DNA of 64,000 bases from Bradyrhizobium arachidis. Lineage in GTDB: Bacteria; Pseudomonadota; Alphaproteobacteria; Rhizobiales; Xanthobacteraceae. Location of the stretch: positions 4,712,001 to 4,776,000 of the forward strand of contig NZ_CP077970.1 in assembly GCF_024758505.1 (NCBI RefSeq). Reading direction: 5' to 3'. The notes beneath the pieces were generated by a model. It did no database searches. It was not told where the DNA came from and was given only the letters and a program-made list of their open reading frames with translations. Both the position numbers and the translations under genes were made by a program. Below are positions 40,322-50,352 of this stretch, piece by piece. How positions within the stretch are numbered: position 1 is the first letter of the stretch; every line of letters begins with the position of its first letter.

Positions 40322-40915
40322 CTATTTCTGGGGCGCGGGCGCGGGGCTTGCCGCAGGCGCGGGGCTTGCCGCCGGCTGCGGTGACGTGCCGGTGGCGGGG
40401 GTAGCCGGCGGGGAGGCTGCGGCTGCCGCCTGGACCTGCGCCGCCGGGTTGATCCAGCAGGCATGGACGCGGCTCGTCAGCGTCTCCGGCACCTTGTTGT
40501 CGATCTGCGCGGCGAACCGGGTCAGGCAGCGGAACGTCGCCTGGATGTGGCCGCCGGGGCAGCCGAAGCGGTCATACAGGTCGAGATGGCGGAAGGCGGT
40601 GTCGAGATCATCCCGCCACAACAGCACCACCACGCGGCGGCCGATCCAGACGCATTCAGGGTTGCCGGCCGGGCCGTTGATGGCCTGGGCGGCTTCGGCA
40701 AACTCGTCGGTTCTGCGTTGGTTCTGGCTGGCTTCCTTGGCGGCGTCGGCCGGCGCGGTTGCAGCCGCCTTGCCCTGGTCCTGGGGTTTCAGATCGCCGC
40801 TCTGGGCGAGAGCGCTCTGGGTCAACGCGCTTCCGATGCCGAGCAGGACGACGAGGGAAGGGACGGCCAACTGCCGCAGGACCGCATTTCGTAACTCGAG
40901 CACCCGACGCCGCAT
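40322..40915 (-). CDS. Exported protein with Ala/Pro-rich tail, upstream of ndvB
   Basis: 197 residues. The N-terminus MRRRVLELRNAVLRQLAVPSLVVLLGIGSALTQSALAQ is a long signal peptide. The mature core EFAEAAQAINGPAGNPECVWIGRRVVVLLWRDDLDTAFRHLDLYDRFGCPGGHIQATFRCLTRFAAQ has three Cys, and a Pro/Ala/Ser-rich tail follows. It is on the same strand as ndvB, 242 nt upstream, and divergent from ndvC. That position suggests a role in glucan export or regulation, but no family was recognised. Confidence 0.78.
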   Translation of the reverse strand: MRRRVLELRNAVLRQLAVPSLVVLLGIGSALTQSALAQSGDLKPQDQGKAAATAPADAAKEASQNQRRTDEFAEAAQAINGPAGNPECVWIGRRVVVLLWRDDLDTAFRHLDLYDRFGCPGGHIQATFRCLTRFAAQIDNKVPETLTSRVHACWINPAAQVQAAAAASPPATPATGTSPQPAASPAPAASPAPAPQK

Positions 40916-41066
40916 AAATTCCCCGATTTTCTTAACTGACCGTCCGCGTGGAGACCGCTCGGACGCGAGGCTTGATGGCGTCCAAATGGGTCCCCAATGC
41001 GGCGGAAAAGACCCGCCGAGTCTGATGACGTGAATCTGGAATTTTGTCCAGCAAAGTCACCATCCT

Positions 41067-42806
41067 ATGCCTCGGTCGAAGGGCCGCAGGCGATTGGAGC
41101 GGGATGGCGCGCGCAATTACCGCTGCGCCCCCTTGGCAGACGGCCCCCAAGCAGGTAATCGACGGACCCCTTTGCGGAGGACGGAACCGATTACTGTTCG
41201 TACGCCACTGGCGCTCCTGCTCATGTCGTTGGGTGCGATTGCTGCCGTGTGGTGGTGGCTGGCCACGCCGATCACGCTCGCGCGCGCGCCTATTGATCCG
41301 AGCGCGAAACTGCAATGCGTCTCCTACGCGCCGTTCCGCGGCGACCAGACGCCGCTCAACGAATGGACCCATATCGACGCCGAGCAGATCGAGCAGGATC
41401 TCCGCCAGCTCAAGGACATTTCCGAGTGCGTGCGGACTTACTCCATTGAAAATGGGCTCGACCAGGTGCCGGCGATCGCGGCCAAGGTCGGCGGGCTCAA
41501 GGTGATCCAGGGCATCTGGCTCTCGAGCAACCGCGTCAAGAATTTCTCGCAGGTTGCGACCGTCGTCCGGCTGACCAAGGAATTTCCCGCCGTCATCAGC
41601 TCCGTCGTGGTCGGCAATGAGGTGCTGCTGCGCGGCGAGATGACGACCGCAGACCTCGCGGCCATCATCCGCTCGGTGAAGGCGCAGGTCACGGTTCCCG
41701 TCACCTATGCCGACGTCTGGGAATACTGGCTCAAGAACCGCGAGATCTACGAGGCCGTCGATTTCGTCACGATCCATATCCTGCCCTATTGGGAGGACAT
41801 GCCGATCCGCGCCAAGTTCGCGGCGAGCCACGTCAATTCGATCCGCCAGCAGATGGCGGTGGCGTTTCCCGGCAAGGAAATCTTGATCGGCGAGACCGGC
41901 TGGCCCAGCGAAGGGCGGATGCGCGAAGGTGCGCTGCCCTCGCGCACCAATCAGGCCCGCGTGGTCTCCGAGATCCTCGCGCTGGCCAAGGCGCAAGGTT
42001 TTCGCGTCAACCTGATCGAGGCCTATGACCAGCCGTGGAAGCGGCGGTTGGAGGGCACCGTCGGCGGCTATTGGGGCCTGCTCGATTCCATCCACCGTTC
42101 GCTCAAATATCCGCCGGGCGAGCCGATCAGCAATTTCCCGTTCTGGAAATCCTACATGGGCGCCGGCATGGGCCTGAGCGTGCTGGTGTTCGTCGTCGCC
42201 GGCCTGACGCTGCGCCGGCGGCCCTGGACGCCGCGCTTCTCGGCGTGGCTCGGCGTCGGCATTTCGGCGACTGCGGGCGGCATCCTGCTCGGGGTCGCCT
42301 TCGACAAGATGTATTACGAGAGCTACGGCTGGGGAGGCTGGCTGCAATGGGGCGCTTTGCTCGCAGCCGGCATCCTCTCGCCGATCTTCTGCTCGCAGGC
42401 GCTGGTGTCGGGGCGGGGACTGCCGACCTTCCTCGAACTGTTGGGCCCGCGCGACGGGCGCAAATGGTCGAAGCTTTCGGTCGCGCTCGGACTGACGCTG
42501 GCGGTCACCGCCGTGATCGCGTCCGAGACCGCGCTCGGCTTCGTGTTCGATCCGCGCTACCGCGACTTTCCCTTCGCCTCGCTGACGATGGCGGTGGTGC
42601 CGTTCGCGATGCTGCTGGTGAACCGTCCGCAAAGCGGCGTGCGTCCGATTGCGGAGGCAATCTTCGCAGGCCTTTTGGCGCTGTCGGCGATCTACGTGCT
42701 GCTCAATGAAGGCCGCGAGAACTGGCAGTCGCTGTGGACCTGCACGATCTATCTGGTGCTGGCGTTCACGCTGTGGCGGGCGCGGGCCGAGCAAATCCCA
42801 GAATGA
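41067..42806 (+). CDS. ndvC: GH17-like membrane protein for beta-glucan synthesis (NdvC-type)
   Basis: 579 residues from ATG 41067. A GH17-like domain shows both catalytic Glu (VVGNEVLLRGE and IGETGWPSEG) and YWGLLDSI. A C-terminal block of about eight membrane helices follows. NdvC of Bradyrhizobium is of this size and is thought to add beta-1,6 links to the glucan ring. The first 40 residues are basic and low quality, whereas an excellent GGAGG (41177-41181) lies nine bases before ATT at 41191 (ITVRTPLALLLMSLGAIAAV), so the true start may be that ATT or a later codon. It is divergent from the ndvB group. Confidence 0.88.
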   Translation: MPRSKGRRRLERDGARNYRCAPLADGPQAGNRRTPLRRTEPITVRTPLALLLMSLGAIAAVWWWLATPITLARAPIDPSAKLQCVSYAPFRGDQTPLNEWTHIDAEQIEQDLRQLKDISECVRTYSIENGLDQVPAIAAKVGGLKVIQGIWLSSNRVKNFSQVATVVRLTKEFPAVISSVVVGNEVLLRGEMTTADLAAIIRSVKAQVTVPVTYADVWEYWLKNREIYEAVDFVTIHILPYWEDMPIRAKFAASHVNSIRQQMAVAFPGKEILIGETGWPSEGRMREGALPSRTNQARVVSEILALAKAQGFRVNLIEAYDQPWKRRLEGTVGGYWGLLDSIHRSLKYPPGEPISNFPFWKSYMGAGMGLSVLVFVVAGLTLRRRPWTPRFSAWLGVGISATAGGILLGVAFDKMYYESYGWGGWLQWGALLAAGILSPIFCSQALVSGRGLPTFLELLGPRDGRKWSKLSVALGLTLAVTAVIASETALGFVFDPRYRDFPFASLTMAVVPFAMLLVNRPQSGVRPIAEAIFAGLLALSAIYVLLNEGRENWQSLWTCTIYLVLAFTLWRARAEQIPE

Positions 42807-43146
42807 GCAGCCCGATCGCGATCCCCGACAACACGATGTTGTAGAGGACGATGCCGAGGCCCGCGGCGATCACGCCGAGCGTTAACAGCACGATCGAGGG
42901 CCGCATCAGATTGAGCGTCGCGACCACGAGCGCGACGATGCCGAACACCGAGTTCTTGAACAGCGAGGTCGCGGTCGCGCGTGCCTTGCAGATCATGGTC
43001 TGAAGGCCGGCGTCGCAGGCGAGCGACACTTGCGAGAACTCGATCGCGAGGTAGCGCACATAGAGCGCATACCCGACGCTGACGAATCCGACGACGAGCA
43101 GGAACTGGACCTGGTAGGGCGTGAGGCGGAACGGCTTCTTCTTCAT
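42766..43146 (-). CDS. Four-helix membrane protein
   Basis: 126 residues. Hydrophobic helices: VQFLLVVGFVSVGYALYVRYLA, SVFGIVALVVATLNLM, SIVLLTLGVIAAGLGIVLYNI and IAIGLLILGFARP. The last 41 nt overlap the 3' end of ndvC on the other strand. A loop with two Cys (LACDAGLQTMICKARATATSL) lies between the first two helices. Function unknown; conserved-looking. Confidence 0.78.
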   Translation of the reverse strand: MKKKPFRLTPYQVQFLLVVGFVSVGYALYVRYLAIEFSQVSLACDAGLQTMICKARATATSLFKNSVFGIVALVVATLNLMRPSIVLLTLGVIAAGLGIVLYNIVLSGIAIGLLILGFARPAPATA

Positions 43147-43260
43147 GGGGCCAATATGGTCGGGAAGGCGGGCTGTAGCAACCGCTGTGGCTGCGGCTTG
43201 TGAATTCGTCTCAGAACTGGGCGCTAACGATCTGAGGTAACGCGGCTTTTTGGCTTGGAT

Positions 43261-44556
43261 TTAGCGTCGGCTGAAGAATGAGGACAGCGTCGAGGTCGTC
43301 TCCGGCTTGGCGGGCGCGGCCGCCGGTGGCGGCGGCGGTTCCTCGCGCTTGGAGCGCTTTGAGGAATAGCTCCGCCGGTGCGGCTTTTCGGGCTTCGCGG
43401 CTGACGCCGCCGGCGTCTCGGCTTGCGGGCTCGCGTCCTGAACCTTCTCCTGACCCTTGTCTTGCCCCTTTTCTTGCCCCTGCATCGACAGCCGCTGGCC
43501 GTCGAACACGGCAGTCTCGCAACTCCGGTCGGTCTCCGACAATGCGGCGCAGATCTTTGCGGCGGCTGCCGCGTTCACCAGCGGCCCCGCGCCGAGCCGA
43601 AGCTGCATGCCGAGCCCGGTCTTGCTCTCCTTGACCATGATGATCGGCCGAAGCTTTGCCAGATCCGGATTCGACTTGGTCAGGCCGCGCCACAGCGCGC
43701 GCAGGCCGGGCACCGAGTTCGCGCTGCCGAGATCGACCGCAAAGCGGGTCTGCTGAACCGTGATCGCCGGCGCTTCGCTCTCCGTGGCGGCCTCCGGCTC
43801 TGCGCTGGGCGGAGCCGCGGCCACGTCCGTCGGCTGCGACTGGTCCTTCGGCTTGGCCGACATCTCCGGCTGCATCAGTTTTGAGGCAGCAGGGTCCGGC
43901 GGCGCCATCATCGACTTGGCGGCAACGAGCGGAATGGCCGGTAGCTCGGACGCTGCCGGCATCGATGCGCTCGGGGCTGCGGTCTGCTGCGGGCTCGCAT
44001 GCTCCTTCGCGGCTTCCTTGTTTGCTGCCTCCTTGTTTGCGGCTTCCTTGGCCGGCTTGTCGCTCGCCGGCGTCGAGGCGACGGGCGCGACCGCCGGCGC
44101 TGCGGCTTGCGGCGCGGGCGCTGACGACGGCTCGGGCTTCGTCGGCGCCGGCTGCGCCGGCGCCGCGGCTTGCTTTGCGATGGCGCCGGTCACGGAGTCG
44201 AGTCCCTGCTCGAGCACGGTGACGCGCGTGTAGAGGCGATCGCGGTCGGTGTTGAGTGTTTCGATGGCGGCCGTCAGTCGCCGCGCTTCGTTCTGGCTTT
44301 CCCTGGTCAGGACCGCAAGCCGCTCGGCCTGGCGCGCAAGATCGGCGGATGCGACCTGATCGCGCCGCCAGCCGAGCTGCGCCTGATTGGCCATCACGGC
44401 GACGACGATGGCGCCGACGGCGGCCACGCCCCACGAGCCCAGCCGCCACATCGTGCGGCGATCGAACTCGTTTTCCTCGGCCAGCAATCCGGACAGAATC
44501 CCGCCGGACTCCCTGGTGTCGAAGGCGCCGGCCAATGGGTCGGAATCCTTTGCCAT
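43261..44556 (-). CDS. Membrane protein with coiled coil and SPOR-like C-terminal domain
   Basis: 431 residues from ATG 44556. A short cytoplasmic part, a membrane helix (WGVAAVGAIVVAVMANQAQL), a coiled coil (RLAVLTRESQNEARRLTAAIETLN), and a long Ala/Pro/Lys-rich linker precede a folded section, RFAVDLGSANSVPGLRALWRGLTKSN...LRPIIMVKESKTGLGMQLRLGAGPLVNAAAAAKICAAL. That section has the beta-alpha pattern of SPOR domains, which bind denuded peptidoglycan. The tail is basic and Pro-rich. It is probably a cell-envelope or division-associated protein, divergent from glmU. Confidence 0.75.
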   Translation of the reverse strand: MAKDSDPLAGAFDTRESGGILSGLLAEENEFDRRTMWRLGSWGVAAVGAIVVAVMANQAQLGWRRDQVASADLARQAERLAVLTRESQNEARRLTAAIETLNTDRDRLYTRVTVLEQGLDSVTGAIAKQAAAPAQPAPTKPEPSSAPAPQAAAPAVAPVASTPASDKPAKEAANKEAANKEAAKEHASPQQTAAPSASMPAASELPAIPLVAAKSMMAPPDPAASKLMQPEMSAKPKDQSQPTDVAAAPPSAEPEAATESEAPAITVQQTRFAVDLGSANSVPGLRALWRGLTKSNPDLAKLRPIIMVKESKTGLGMQLRLGAGPLVNAAAAAKICAALSETDRSCETAVFDGQRLSMQGQEKGQDKGQEKVQDASPQAETPAASAAKPEKPHRRSYSSKRSKREEPPPPPAAAPAKPETTSTLSSFFSRR

Positions 44557-44750
44557 TAACTGCGTGCCCAGCCCTGTCCAGCTTCCCCGAATCAATCAGG
44601 GAACATTAACAGGAAAAGCGTGTCGCACTTGAATTCCGGGCCTTTGCGGGGGTAGCAAAACGTCTCTATGACGGCGCCTAGCTGTCGCTCGCGACATCAG
44701 GATCGATTCGGCCGACACCAGGGATTGGCAGGAAACAGGCAAGGACCTTA

Positions 44751-46118
44751 ATGACCGTTCGCTCAAGCCTCACGATCGTGCTCGCGGCCGGCGAAGGCAC
44801 GCGCATGCGCTCAAGCCTGCCGAAAGTGATGCATCCGGTGGCGCAAGCGTCGCTTCTTGCGCATGTGCTCGGCGCAGCACCGAAGGGAACCGGCACCTCG
44901 CTCGCGGTCGTGATCGGACCGGATCACCAGGCGGTCGCTGATGAGGCGAAGCGCATCCGCTCCGACGCGCTGATCTTCGTGCAGCGCGAACGGCTCGGCA
45001 CGGCGCACGCGGTGCTCGCGGCACGCGAGGCCATTGCGCAAGGGATGGACGACGTTCTGGTCGCGTTCGGCGACACGCCACTGATTACGCCCGAGACTTT
45101 CGAGCGGTTGCGCGCACCGTTGCGCAAGGGTGCCGCGCTCGCCGTGCTCGGCTTTCGCGCCGCCGATCCCACCGGCTACGGCCGGCTCGTGGTGGAAGGC
45201 GATCAGCTCGTTGCGATCCGCGAGCACGCCGATGCTTCGCCTGAGGAGCGCAAGATCACGCTGTGCAATGCCGGCGTGATGGCGATTGACGGACGTCGCG
45301 CGCTCGCCATCCTGGACAGAATAGGCAACGCGAATTCCAAGGGTGAATATTATCTGCCAGACGCGGTCGGCATTGCCCGCGCGCAAGGAGGAGAAGCCGT
45401 GGTGATCGAGACCAGCGAGGACGAGGTGCGCGGCATCAACACCAAGGCGCAGCTTGCTGAGGCAGAGGGCGTGATGCAGGCGCGGCTGCGCAAGGCTGCG
45501 ATGGAGCAGGGCGTCACGCTGATCGCGCCGGAGACGGTCTATCTCGCCGCTGACACGATTTTCGGCAAGGACGTGACGATCGAGCCGTTCGTGGTGATCG
45601 GTCCCGGCGTCTCGATATCAGACGGCACCGTCATCCACTCCTTCTCGCACATCGTGCAAACCACGCTCGGCAAGAACGTGTCGATCGGTCCTTATGCGCG
45701 ATTGCGGCCCGGCACCTCGCTCGGCGACGGCGCGCGCATCGGCAATTTCGTGGAGACCAAGGCCGCGACGCTGGAGGCCGGCGTCAAGGTCAACCATCTC
45801 TCCTACATCGGAGACGCGACCGTCGGGGCCAATTCCAACATCGGCGCCGGCACCATCACCTGCAACTATGACGGCTTCAAGAAGCACAAGACGGTGATCG
45901 GGACGGGCGCCTTCGTCGGCACCAATTCGTCGCTGGTGGCGCCGGTCAGAATAGGCAACGGCGCCTATATCGGCTCCGGCTCCGTCATCACCAAGGACGT
46001 GCCCGACGATGCGATGGCGCTGGAGCGCAATCAGCAGACCATCCGCGAAGGCGGCGCTGCGCGTTATCGCGAGATGAAGACAGGCGGCAAGAAAGTCGAA
46101 AAGAAGCCGGAGAAGTGA
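44751..46118 (+). CDS. glmU: Bifunctional UDP-GlcNAc pyrophosphorylase / glucosamine-1-P acetyltransferase
   Basis: Makes GlcNAc-1-P by acetylation and then UDP-GlcNAc, the precursor of peptidoglycan and lipid A. 455 residues, the usual length. The N-terminal uridyltransferase shows [20 protein letters not shown] and GDTPLITPE. The C-terminal left-handed beta helix has hexapeptide repeats ([21 protein letters not shown]) and the acetyltransferase residues in [53 protein letters not shown] precedes the ATG. glmS follows on the same strand after a small minus-strand gene. Confidence 0.97.
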   Translation: MTVRSSLTIVLAAGEGTRMRSSLPKVMHPVAQASLLAHVLGAAPKGTGTSLAVVIGPDHQAVADEAKRIRSDALIFVQRERLGTAHAVLAAREAIAQGMDDVLVAFGDTPLITPETFERLRAPLRKGAALAVLGFRAADPTGYGRLVVEGDQLVAIREHADASPEERKITLCNAGVMAIDGRRALAILDRIGNANSKGEYYLPDAVGIARAQGGEAVVIETSEDEVRGINTKAQLAEAEGVMQARLRKAAMEQGVTLIAPETVYLAADTIFGKDVTIEPFVVIGPGVSISDGTVIHSFSHIVQTTLGKNVSIGPYARLRPGTSLGDGARIGNFVETKAATLEAGVKVNHLSYIGDATVGANSNIGAGTITCNYDGFKKHKTVIGTGAFVGTNSSLVAPVRIGNGAYIGSGSVITKDVPDDAMALERNQQTIREGGAARYREMKTGGKKVEKKPEK

Positions 46119-46124
46119 GGGGCG

Positions 46125-46343
46125 CTATTCGTCCTCGGCGAACTCCGAAAAGATCGCGCGCGTCAGGCGCCAGCCGCGCGGTTTTGCGCGCTTCACCGGC
46201 TCACCAGCCTGATGCTTGACGAAGACCGGCTTGCTTTCCTTGCCGCGCTGCGGCGGCGGCCAATGGGCCAGATGCGTGCCAGTGGTTTCGCTGGCTCGCA
46301 GATACGTCGACGAAAGACCTTTGCGGTCGGACGAGCCCTTCAT
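46125..46343 (-). CDS. Small basic hypothetical protein
   Basis: 72 residues: MKGSSDRKGLSSTYLRASETTGTHLAHWPPPQRGKESKPVFVKHQAGEPVKRAKPRGWRLTRAIFSEFAEDE. GGGAG stands nine bases before the ATG. It lies convergently between glmU and the region before glmS. No domain recognised. Confidence 0.65.
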   Translation of the reverse strand: MKGSSDRKGLSSTYLRASETTGTHLAHWPPPQRGKESKPVFVKHQAGEPVKRAKPRGWRLTRAIFSEFAEDE

Positions 46344-46565
46344 GGCCTTGATCTCCCGGTCGTGAATCGTTGGGCAAATCTGTTGACAGAGAGTTAAAGT
46401 GCAGGGTTAAAGGCCCGCGAATCCAGGTCGCAGGTCTCAACCGTTGCAGCGCGATGCTGTCGCAATCCGCAATAATTATTGAGTATCTGGTTCCTTAGGA
46501 ACTTCGCTAAAAACTGCACGCGTCGTTTTGATGATTTTTCGACGATTTGGGGGATATTGATCCGC

Positions 46566-48392
46566 ATGTGCGGGATTGTCGGCATTCTCGGGCGCACGCC
46601 GGTTGCAGAGCAATTGGTGGATTCGCTCAAACGTCTCGAATATCGCGGCTACGACTCCGCGGGCGTCGCCACGCTCGAAGGTGATCGTCTCGAGCGCCGG
46701 CGCGCCGAGGGCAAGCTGAAGAACCTGGAGAAGCGACTCGACGCCGAGCCGCTTCAGGGCACGACCGGCATCGGCCACACCCGCTGGGCTACGCACGGCA
46801 AGCCGACCGAGCACAATGCACATCCGCACGCGACCGAGAACGTCGCGGTCGTGCACAACGGCATCATCGAGAATTTCCGCGAGCTGCGCGAGAAGCTCGA
46901 GAAGCAGGGCGCGAAGTTTTCCAGCGAGACCGACACCGAGGTCGTCGCGCATCTCGTCAATTCCTATCTGCTCAAGGGCCAGTCGCCGCAGGAGGCCGTG
47001 AAGGCTTCGCTGCCGCAACTGCGCGGCGCCTTTGCGCTCGGTTTCCTGTTCGCCGGCCATGGCGATCTCCTGATCGGCGCGCGAAAGGGCTCGCCCCTTG
47101 CGATCGGCTATGGCGACGGCGAGATGTATCTCGGCTCGGACGCGATTGCGCTCGCGCCGTTCACCGACACCATCAGCTATCTCGAGGACGGCGACTGGGT
47201 CGTGCTGTCACACGAGGTTGGCGTGATCCACGACGCCAGCGGCGCCGTGGTCAACCGCGAGGTGCTCAAGTCGGGCGCGTCGTCCTTCCTGGTCGACAAG
47301 GCCAACTACCGCCACTTCATGGCCAAGGAAATCCACGAGCAGCCGGAGGTCGTCGGGCATACGCTGGCGCGTTACGTCGACATGGCGTCCGAGCGCGTTG
47401 CGCTGCCGGTCAAGCTGCCGTTCGACTTCAACGACGTCCAGCGCATCACCATCACCGCCTGCGGCACCGCCAGCTATGCCGGCTACGTCGCAAAATACTG
47501 GTTCGAGCGCTTTGCGCGCGTGCCGGTCGAGGTCGATGTCGCCTCCGAGTTCCGCTACCGCGAGGCGCCCTTGCGCAAGGGCGACCTTGCGGTCTTCATC
47601 TCACAGTCCGGCGAGACCGCCGACACGCTCGCAGCCCTTCGTTACGCCAAGGAGCAGGGCGCGCACACCGTTGCGGTGGTCAACGTGCCGACCTCGACGA
47701 TCGCGCGCGAGGCCGAGACCGTGCTGCAGACGCTCGCCGGGCCCGAGATCGGCGTCGCCTCGACAAAAGCCTTCACCTGCCAGTTGATGGTGCTCGCCGC
47801 GCTGGCGGTCGCCGCCGGCAAGGCGCGCGGCGAACTGTCCGACGCCGACGAGGCCAAGCTCGTCCAGGGCCTGGTCGAGATCCCGCGCCTGATCGCAGCG
47901 GCGCTGGTCGCCGAGCCGCAGATCGAAAAGCTCGCCCGCGACATCGCAAAATCCCGCGACGTGCTCTATCTCGGCCGCGGCACCAGCTTCCCGATCGCGC
48001 TGGAAGGCGCACTGAAGCTGAAGGAGATCTCCTACATCCACGCCGAGGGCTATGCCGCCGGCGAGCTCAAGCACGGCCCGATCGCGTTGATCGACGAGAC
48101 CATGCCGGTCGTCGTCATCGCGCCCTACGACCGGGTGTTCGAAAAGACCGTCTCCAACATGCAGGAGGTGGCGGCCCGTGGCGGCAACATCATCCTGGTG
48201 ACCGATGCCAAGGGGGCCGAGGAGGCGACGGTGGATTCACTCGTCACCATCGTGCTGCCGGACATGGGCTCGGCGTTCACGCCGATCGTCTATGCCATCC
48301 CCGTGCAATTGCTAGCCTATCATACGGCCGTCGTGATGGGGACCGACGTCGACCAGCCGCGCAACCTCGCCAAATCGGTGACCGTCGAATAG
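46566..48392 (+). CDS. glmS: Glutamine-fructose-6-phosphate aminotransferase
   Basis: Converts fructose-6-phosphate and glutamine to glucosamine-6-phosphate, the first step of hexosamine synthesis. 608 residues from ATG 46566, the start giving the N-terminal catalytic Cys of MCGIVGILGR. The glutaminase domain has RRAEGKLKNLE and HTRWATHG; two SIS sugar-isomerase domains follow (TACGTASYAGYV, SQSGETADTLAALR, GRGTSFPIALEGALKLKE). It ends in the usual LAKSVTVE. It pairs functionally with glmU just upstream. No ribozyme leader was seen. Confidence 0.97.
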   Translation: MCGIVGILGRTPVAEQLVDSLKRLEYRGYDSAGVATLEGDRLERRRAEGKLKNLEKRLDAEPLQGTTGIGHTRWATHGKPTEHNAHPHATENVAVVHNGIIENFRELREKLEKQGAKFSSETDTEVVAHLVNSYLLKGQSPQEAVKASLPQLRGAFALGFLFAGHGDLLIGARKGSPLAIGYGDGEMYLGSDAIALAPFTDTISYLEDGDWVVLSHEVGVIHDASGAVVNREVLKSGASSFLVDKANYRHFMAKEIHEQPEVVGHTLARYVDMASERVALPVKLPFDFNDVQRITITACGTASYAGYVAKYWFERFARVPVEVDVASEFRYREAPLRKGDLAVFISQSGETADTLAALRYAKEQGAHTVAVVNVPTSTIAREAETVLQTLAGPEIGVASTKAFTCQLMVLAALAVAAGKARGELSDADEAKLVQGLVEIPRLIAAALVAEPQIEKLARDIAKSRDVLYLGRGTSFPIALEGALKLKEISYIHAEGYAAGELKHGPIALIDETMPVVVIAPYDRVFEKTVSNMQEVAARGGNIILVTDAKGAEEATVDSLVTIVLPDMGSAFTPIVYAIPVQLLAYHTAVVMGTDVDQPRNLAKSVTVE

Positions 48393-48481
48393 GCAGAAGG
48401 AGCACTCCATCGGTCGCATCGCGCCTTCAAAAATCTGCTAGAAGCACCTAGCTAGAGTGAAGCGACCGACTTGGAACCCGA

Positions 48482-49261
48482 ATGACCGCCCGCGACGACG
48501 CGTCCCCGCCCGCGCCCCTGCCAGACTTGCCGCCGGAACCGCATACCGGCCTGATGGGCCGTTTCCGCAACTATTTTCTCACCGGCCTCATCGTCACCGG
48601 GCCGATCGCGATCACCCTTTATCTGGTCTGGTGGTTTGTCACCTGGGTCGACGGCGTGGTGCGCCCCTTCGTGCCGCTGGCCTACCGTCCCGAGACCTAT
48701 CTGCCTTACGGCGTTCCCGGCTGGGGGCTGATCGTCGCATTTTTTACGCTGACGCTGGTCGGCTTCCTCGCGGCCAATTTGATCGGCCGGACGCTGGTCG
48801 ATGTCGGTGAGACCTTCTTGGGCCGGATCCCGGCCGTGCGCGCCATCTACCGCGGTTTGAAGCAGGTGTTCGAGACGCTGTTCTCGGGCAAGGGCTCGAG
48901 CTTCCGGAAAGTGGGCCTGGTCGAGTTTCCCTCGCCGGGCATGTGGTCGATCGTCCTGATCTCGCAATCGCCGAGCGAGGACGTCGCGCGCAGCCTGCCC
49001 GGGCAGGAGGAGCATGTCTCGGTGTTCCTGCCGTGCTCGCCGAACCCGACGACCGGCTTCTTCTTCTACGTGCCCAGGAGCAAGATCATCGAGGTCGAGC
49101 TGAGCGCCGAGGATGCTGCGACGCTGATCATGTCGGCCGGCGTGGTGCAGCCGGGCTCGGCACCCGACCCCAAGAAGGCCGCCGCTCTCGCGGGCATGGC
49201 GAATGCGGCGCGCATCGCCAACGCCTCGAGGCTGGCACCCGAGCCTGCGAAGGTGGAGTAG
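48482..49261 (+). CDS. DUF502-family membrane protein
   Basis: 259 residues. Two membrane helices (NYFLTGLIVTGPIAITLYLVWWFV and GWGLIVAFFTLTLVGFLAANLIG) are followed by the conserved DUF502 sequence IPAVRAIYRGLKQVFETLFSGKGSSFRKVGLVEFPSPGMWSIVLIS and FLPCSPNPTTGFFFYVPRSKIIEVELS. The family is widespread but its function is not established; homologues occur near cell-envelope genes. It lies 89 nt after glmS on the same strand. Confidence 0.9.
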   Translation: MTARDDASPPAPLPDLPPEPHTGLMGRFRNYFLTGLIVTGPIAITLYLVWWFVTWVDGVVRPFVPLAYRPETYLPYGVPGWGLIVAFFTLTLVGFLAANLIGRTLVDVGETFLGRIPAVRAIYRGLKQVFETLFSGKGSSFRKVGLVEFPSPGMWSIVLISQSPSEDVARSLPGQEEHVSVFLPCSPNPTTGFFFYVPRSKIIEVELSAEDAATLIMSAGVVQPGSAPDPKKAAALAGMANAARIANASRLAPEPAKVE

Positions 49262-49365
49262 GGCCATTCCGGTGCGGGATGGCCGCGTTCACGTAAGGCT
49301 GCGCGTCCTCTGCTATTCTCCGGTTGAACCGAGCGCATCGCTCGGAATTCGACTTGGAGTGCACG

Positions 49366-50220
49366 ATGTCCCCAACCATTGCGATCCTGGCGCCTGGTGC
49401 CATGGGCAGTGCCGTCGCCCGCCGCCTGAGCGATCATGGCGCGCGCGTGCTGACCTCGCTGAGGGGCCGCAGCGAAGCGACGCTGAAGCGGGCCGCCGAT
49501 GCCGGCATGGTCGGCGCCGAGGATGATGCGATCGCGGCGGCCGACATCATCCTCTCGATCGTGCCGCCGGGCGAGGCGGTGGCGCTCGCCGAGCGGCTCG
49601 CCGCACTGATCGTCAAGCGGGACAAGAAACCGGTCGTCGTCGACTGCAACGCCGTCAATGTCGACACCGTGCTCCGCATTGAGGAAATCATCGGCTCGGC
49701 CCAGGCGCCGTTCGTCGATGCCGGCATCATCGGCTTCCCGCCGCAGCGAGGGGGCAAGAGTCCGGCGTTCTATATGGCGGGCGAGCACGCCAAGGATGTC
49801 ACCGTTCTCAGGGATCTCGGCCTCGATGTACGGATCGTCGAAGGCCCGGTCGGCGCTGCCTCTGCGCTCAAGATGGCCTACGCCGGCATCAACAAGGGAC
49901 TGGCCGGCCTCGGCTCGGCGATGGTGCTCGCGGCGACGAAGGCGGGTGCTGCCGATGCCTTGCGCGCCGAACTCGCACTGAGCCAGCCTGCGATGCTGGC
50001 GAAGCTCGAGGTCGCGCTGCCGGACATGATTCCGAAGGCTTATCGCTGGGTCGCCGAGATGCGGGAGATATCGGGCTTCCTCGGGCCGGATCATCCGGCA
50101 AGCCAGATCTACGAGGGATTTGCGCGGTGGTTCGAGCATCTGGCCGAGGATGCGAAGGGCGAGGGCGCGGATACGGAGTTGCTCAGGGCGTTTGCAGCGA
50201 AGGGCGGGAAGAAGGGCTGA
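49366..50220 (+). CDS. 6-phosphogluconate/3-hydroxyisobutyrate dehydrogenase-like oxidoreductase
   Basis: 284 residues from ATG 49366, seven bases after GGAG. The N-terminus ILAPGAMGSAVARRLSDHGARVLTSLRGR is an NAD(P)-binding Rossmann fold with GAMGSA in place of the usual GxGxxG. Beta-hydroxyacid dehydrogenase motifs follow (VDAGIIGFPPQRGGKSPAFYMAG), and the catalytic-type Lys region is GAASALKMAYAGINKGLAGLGSAM. The C-terminal part resembles the DUF1932 domain that often closes such enzymes. Substrate unknown. Confidence 0.85.
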   Translation: MSPTIAILAPGAMGSAVARRLSDHGARVLTSLRGRSEATLKRAADAGMVGAEDDAIAAADIILSIVPPGEAVALAERLAALIVKRDKKPVVVDCNAVNVDTVLRIEEIIGSAQAPFVDAGIIGFPPQRGGKSPAFYMAGEHAKDVTVLRDLGLDVRIVEGPVGAASALKMAYAGINKGLAGLGSAMVLAATKAGAADALRAELALSQPAMLAKLEVALPDMIPKAYRWVAEMREISGFLGPDHPASQIYEGFARWFEHLAEDAKGEGADTELLRAFAAKGGKKG

Positions 50221-50352
50221 ACGGTCCAGCCGCGCGCGGTCTCGTTGATCTATGTCATGATCTCTTCGTGAGGTGGGAGAGTTATCGCAGGCGCCGAACA
50301 CAGAACGGCGGCCTGCCGGCCAGGCCGCGTCGTATCCGAGCGGAGGATATCG

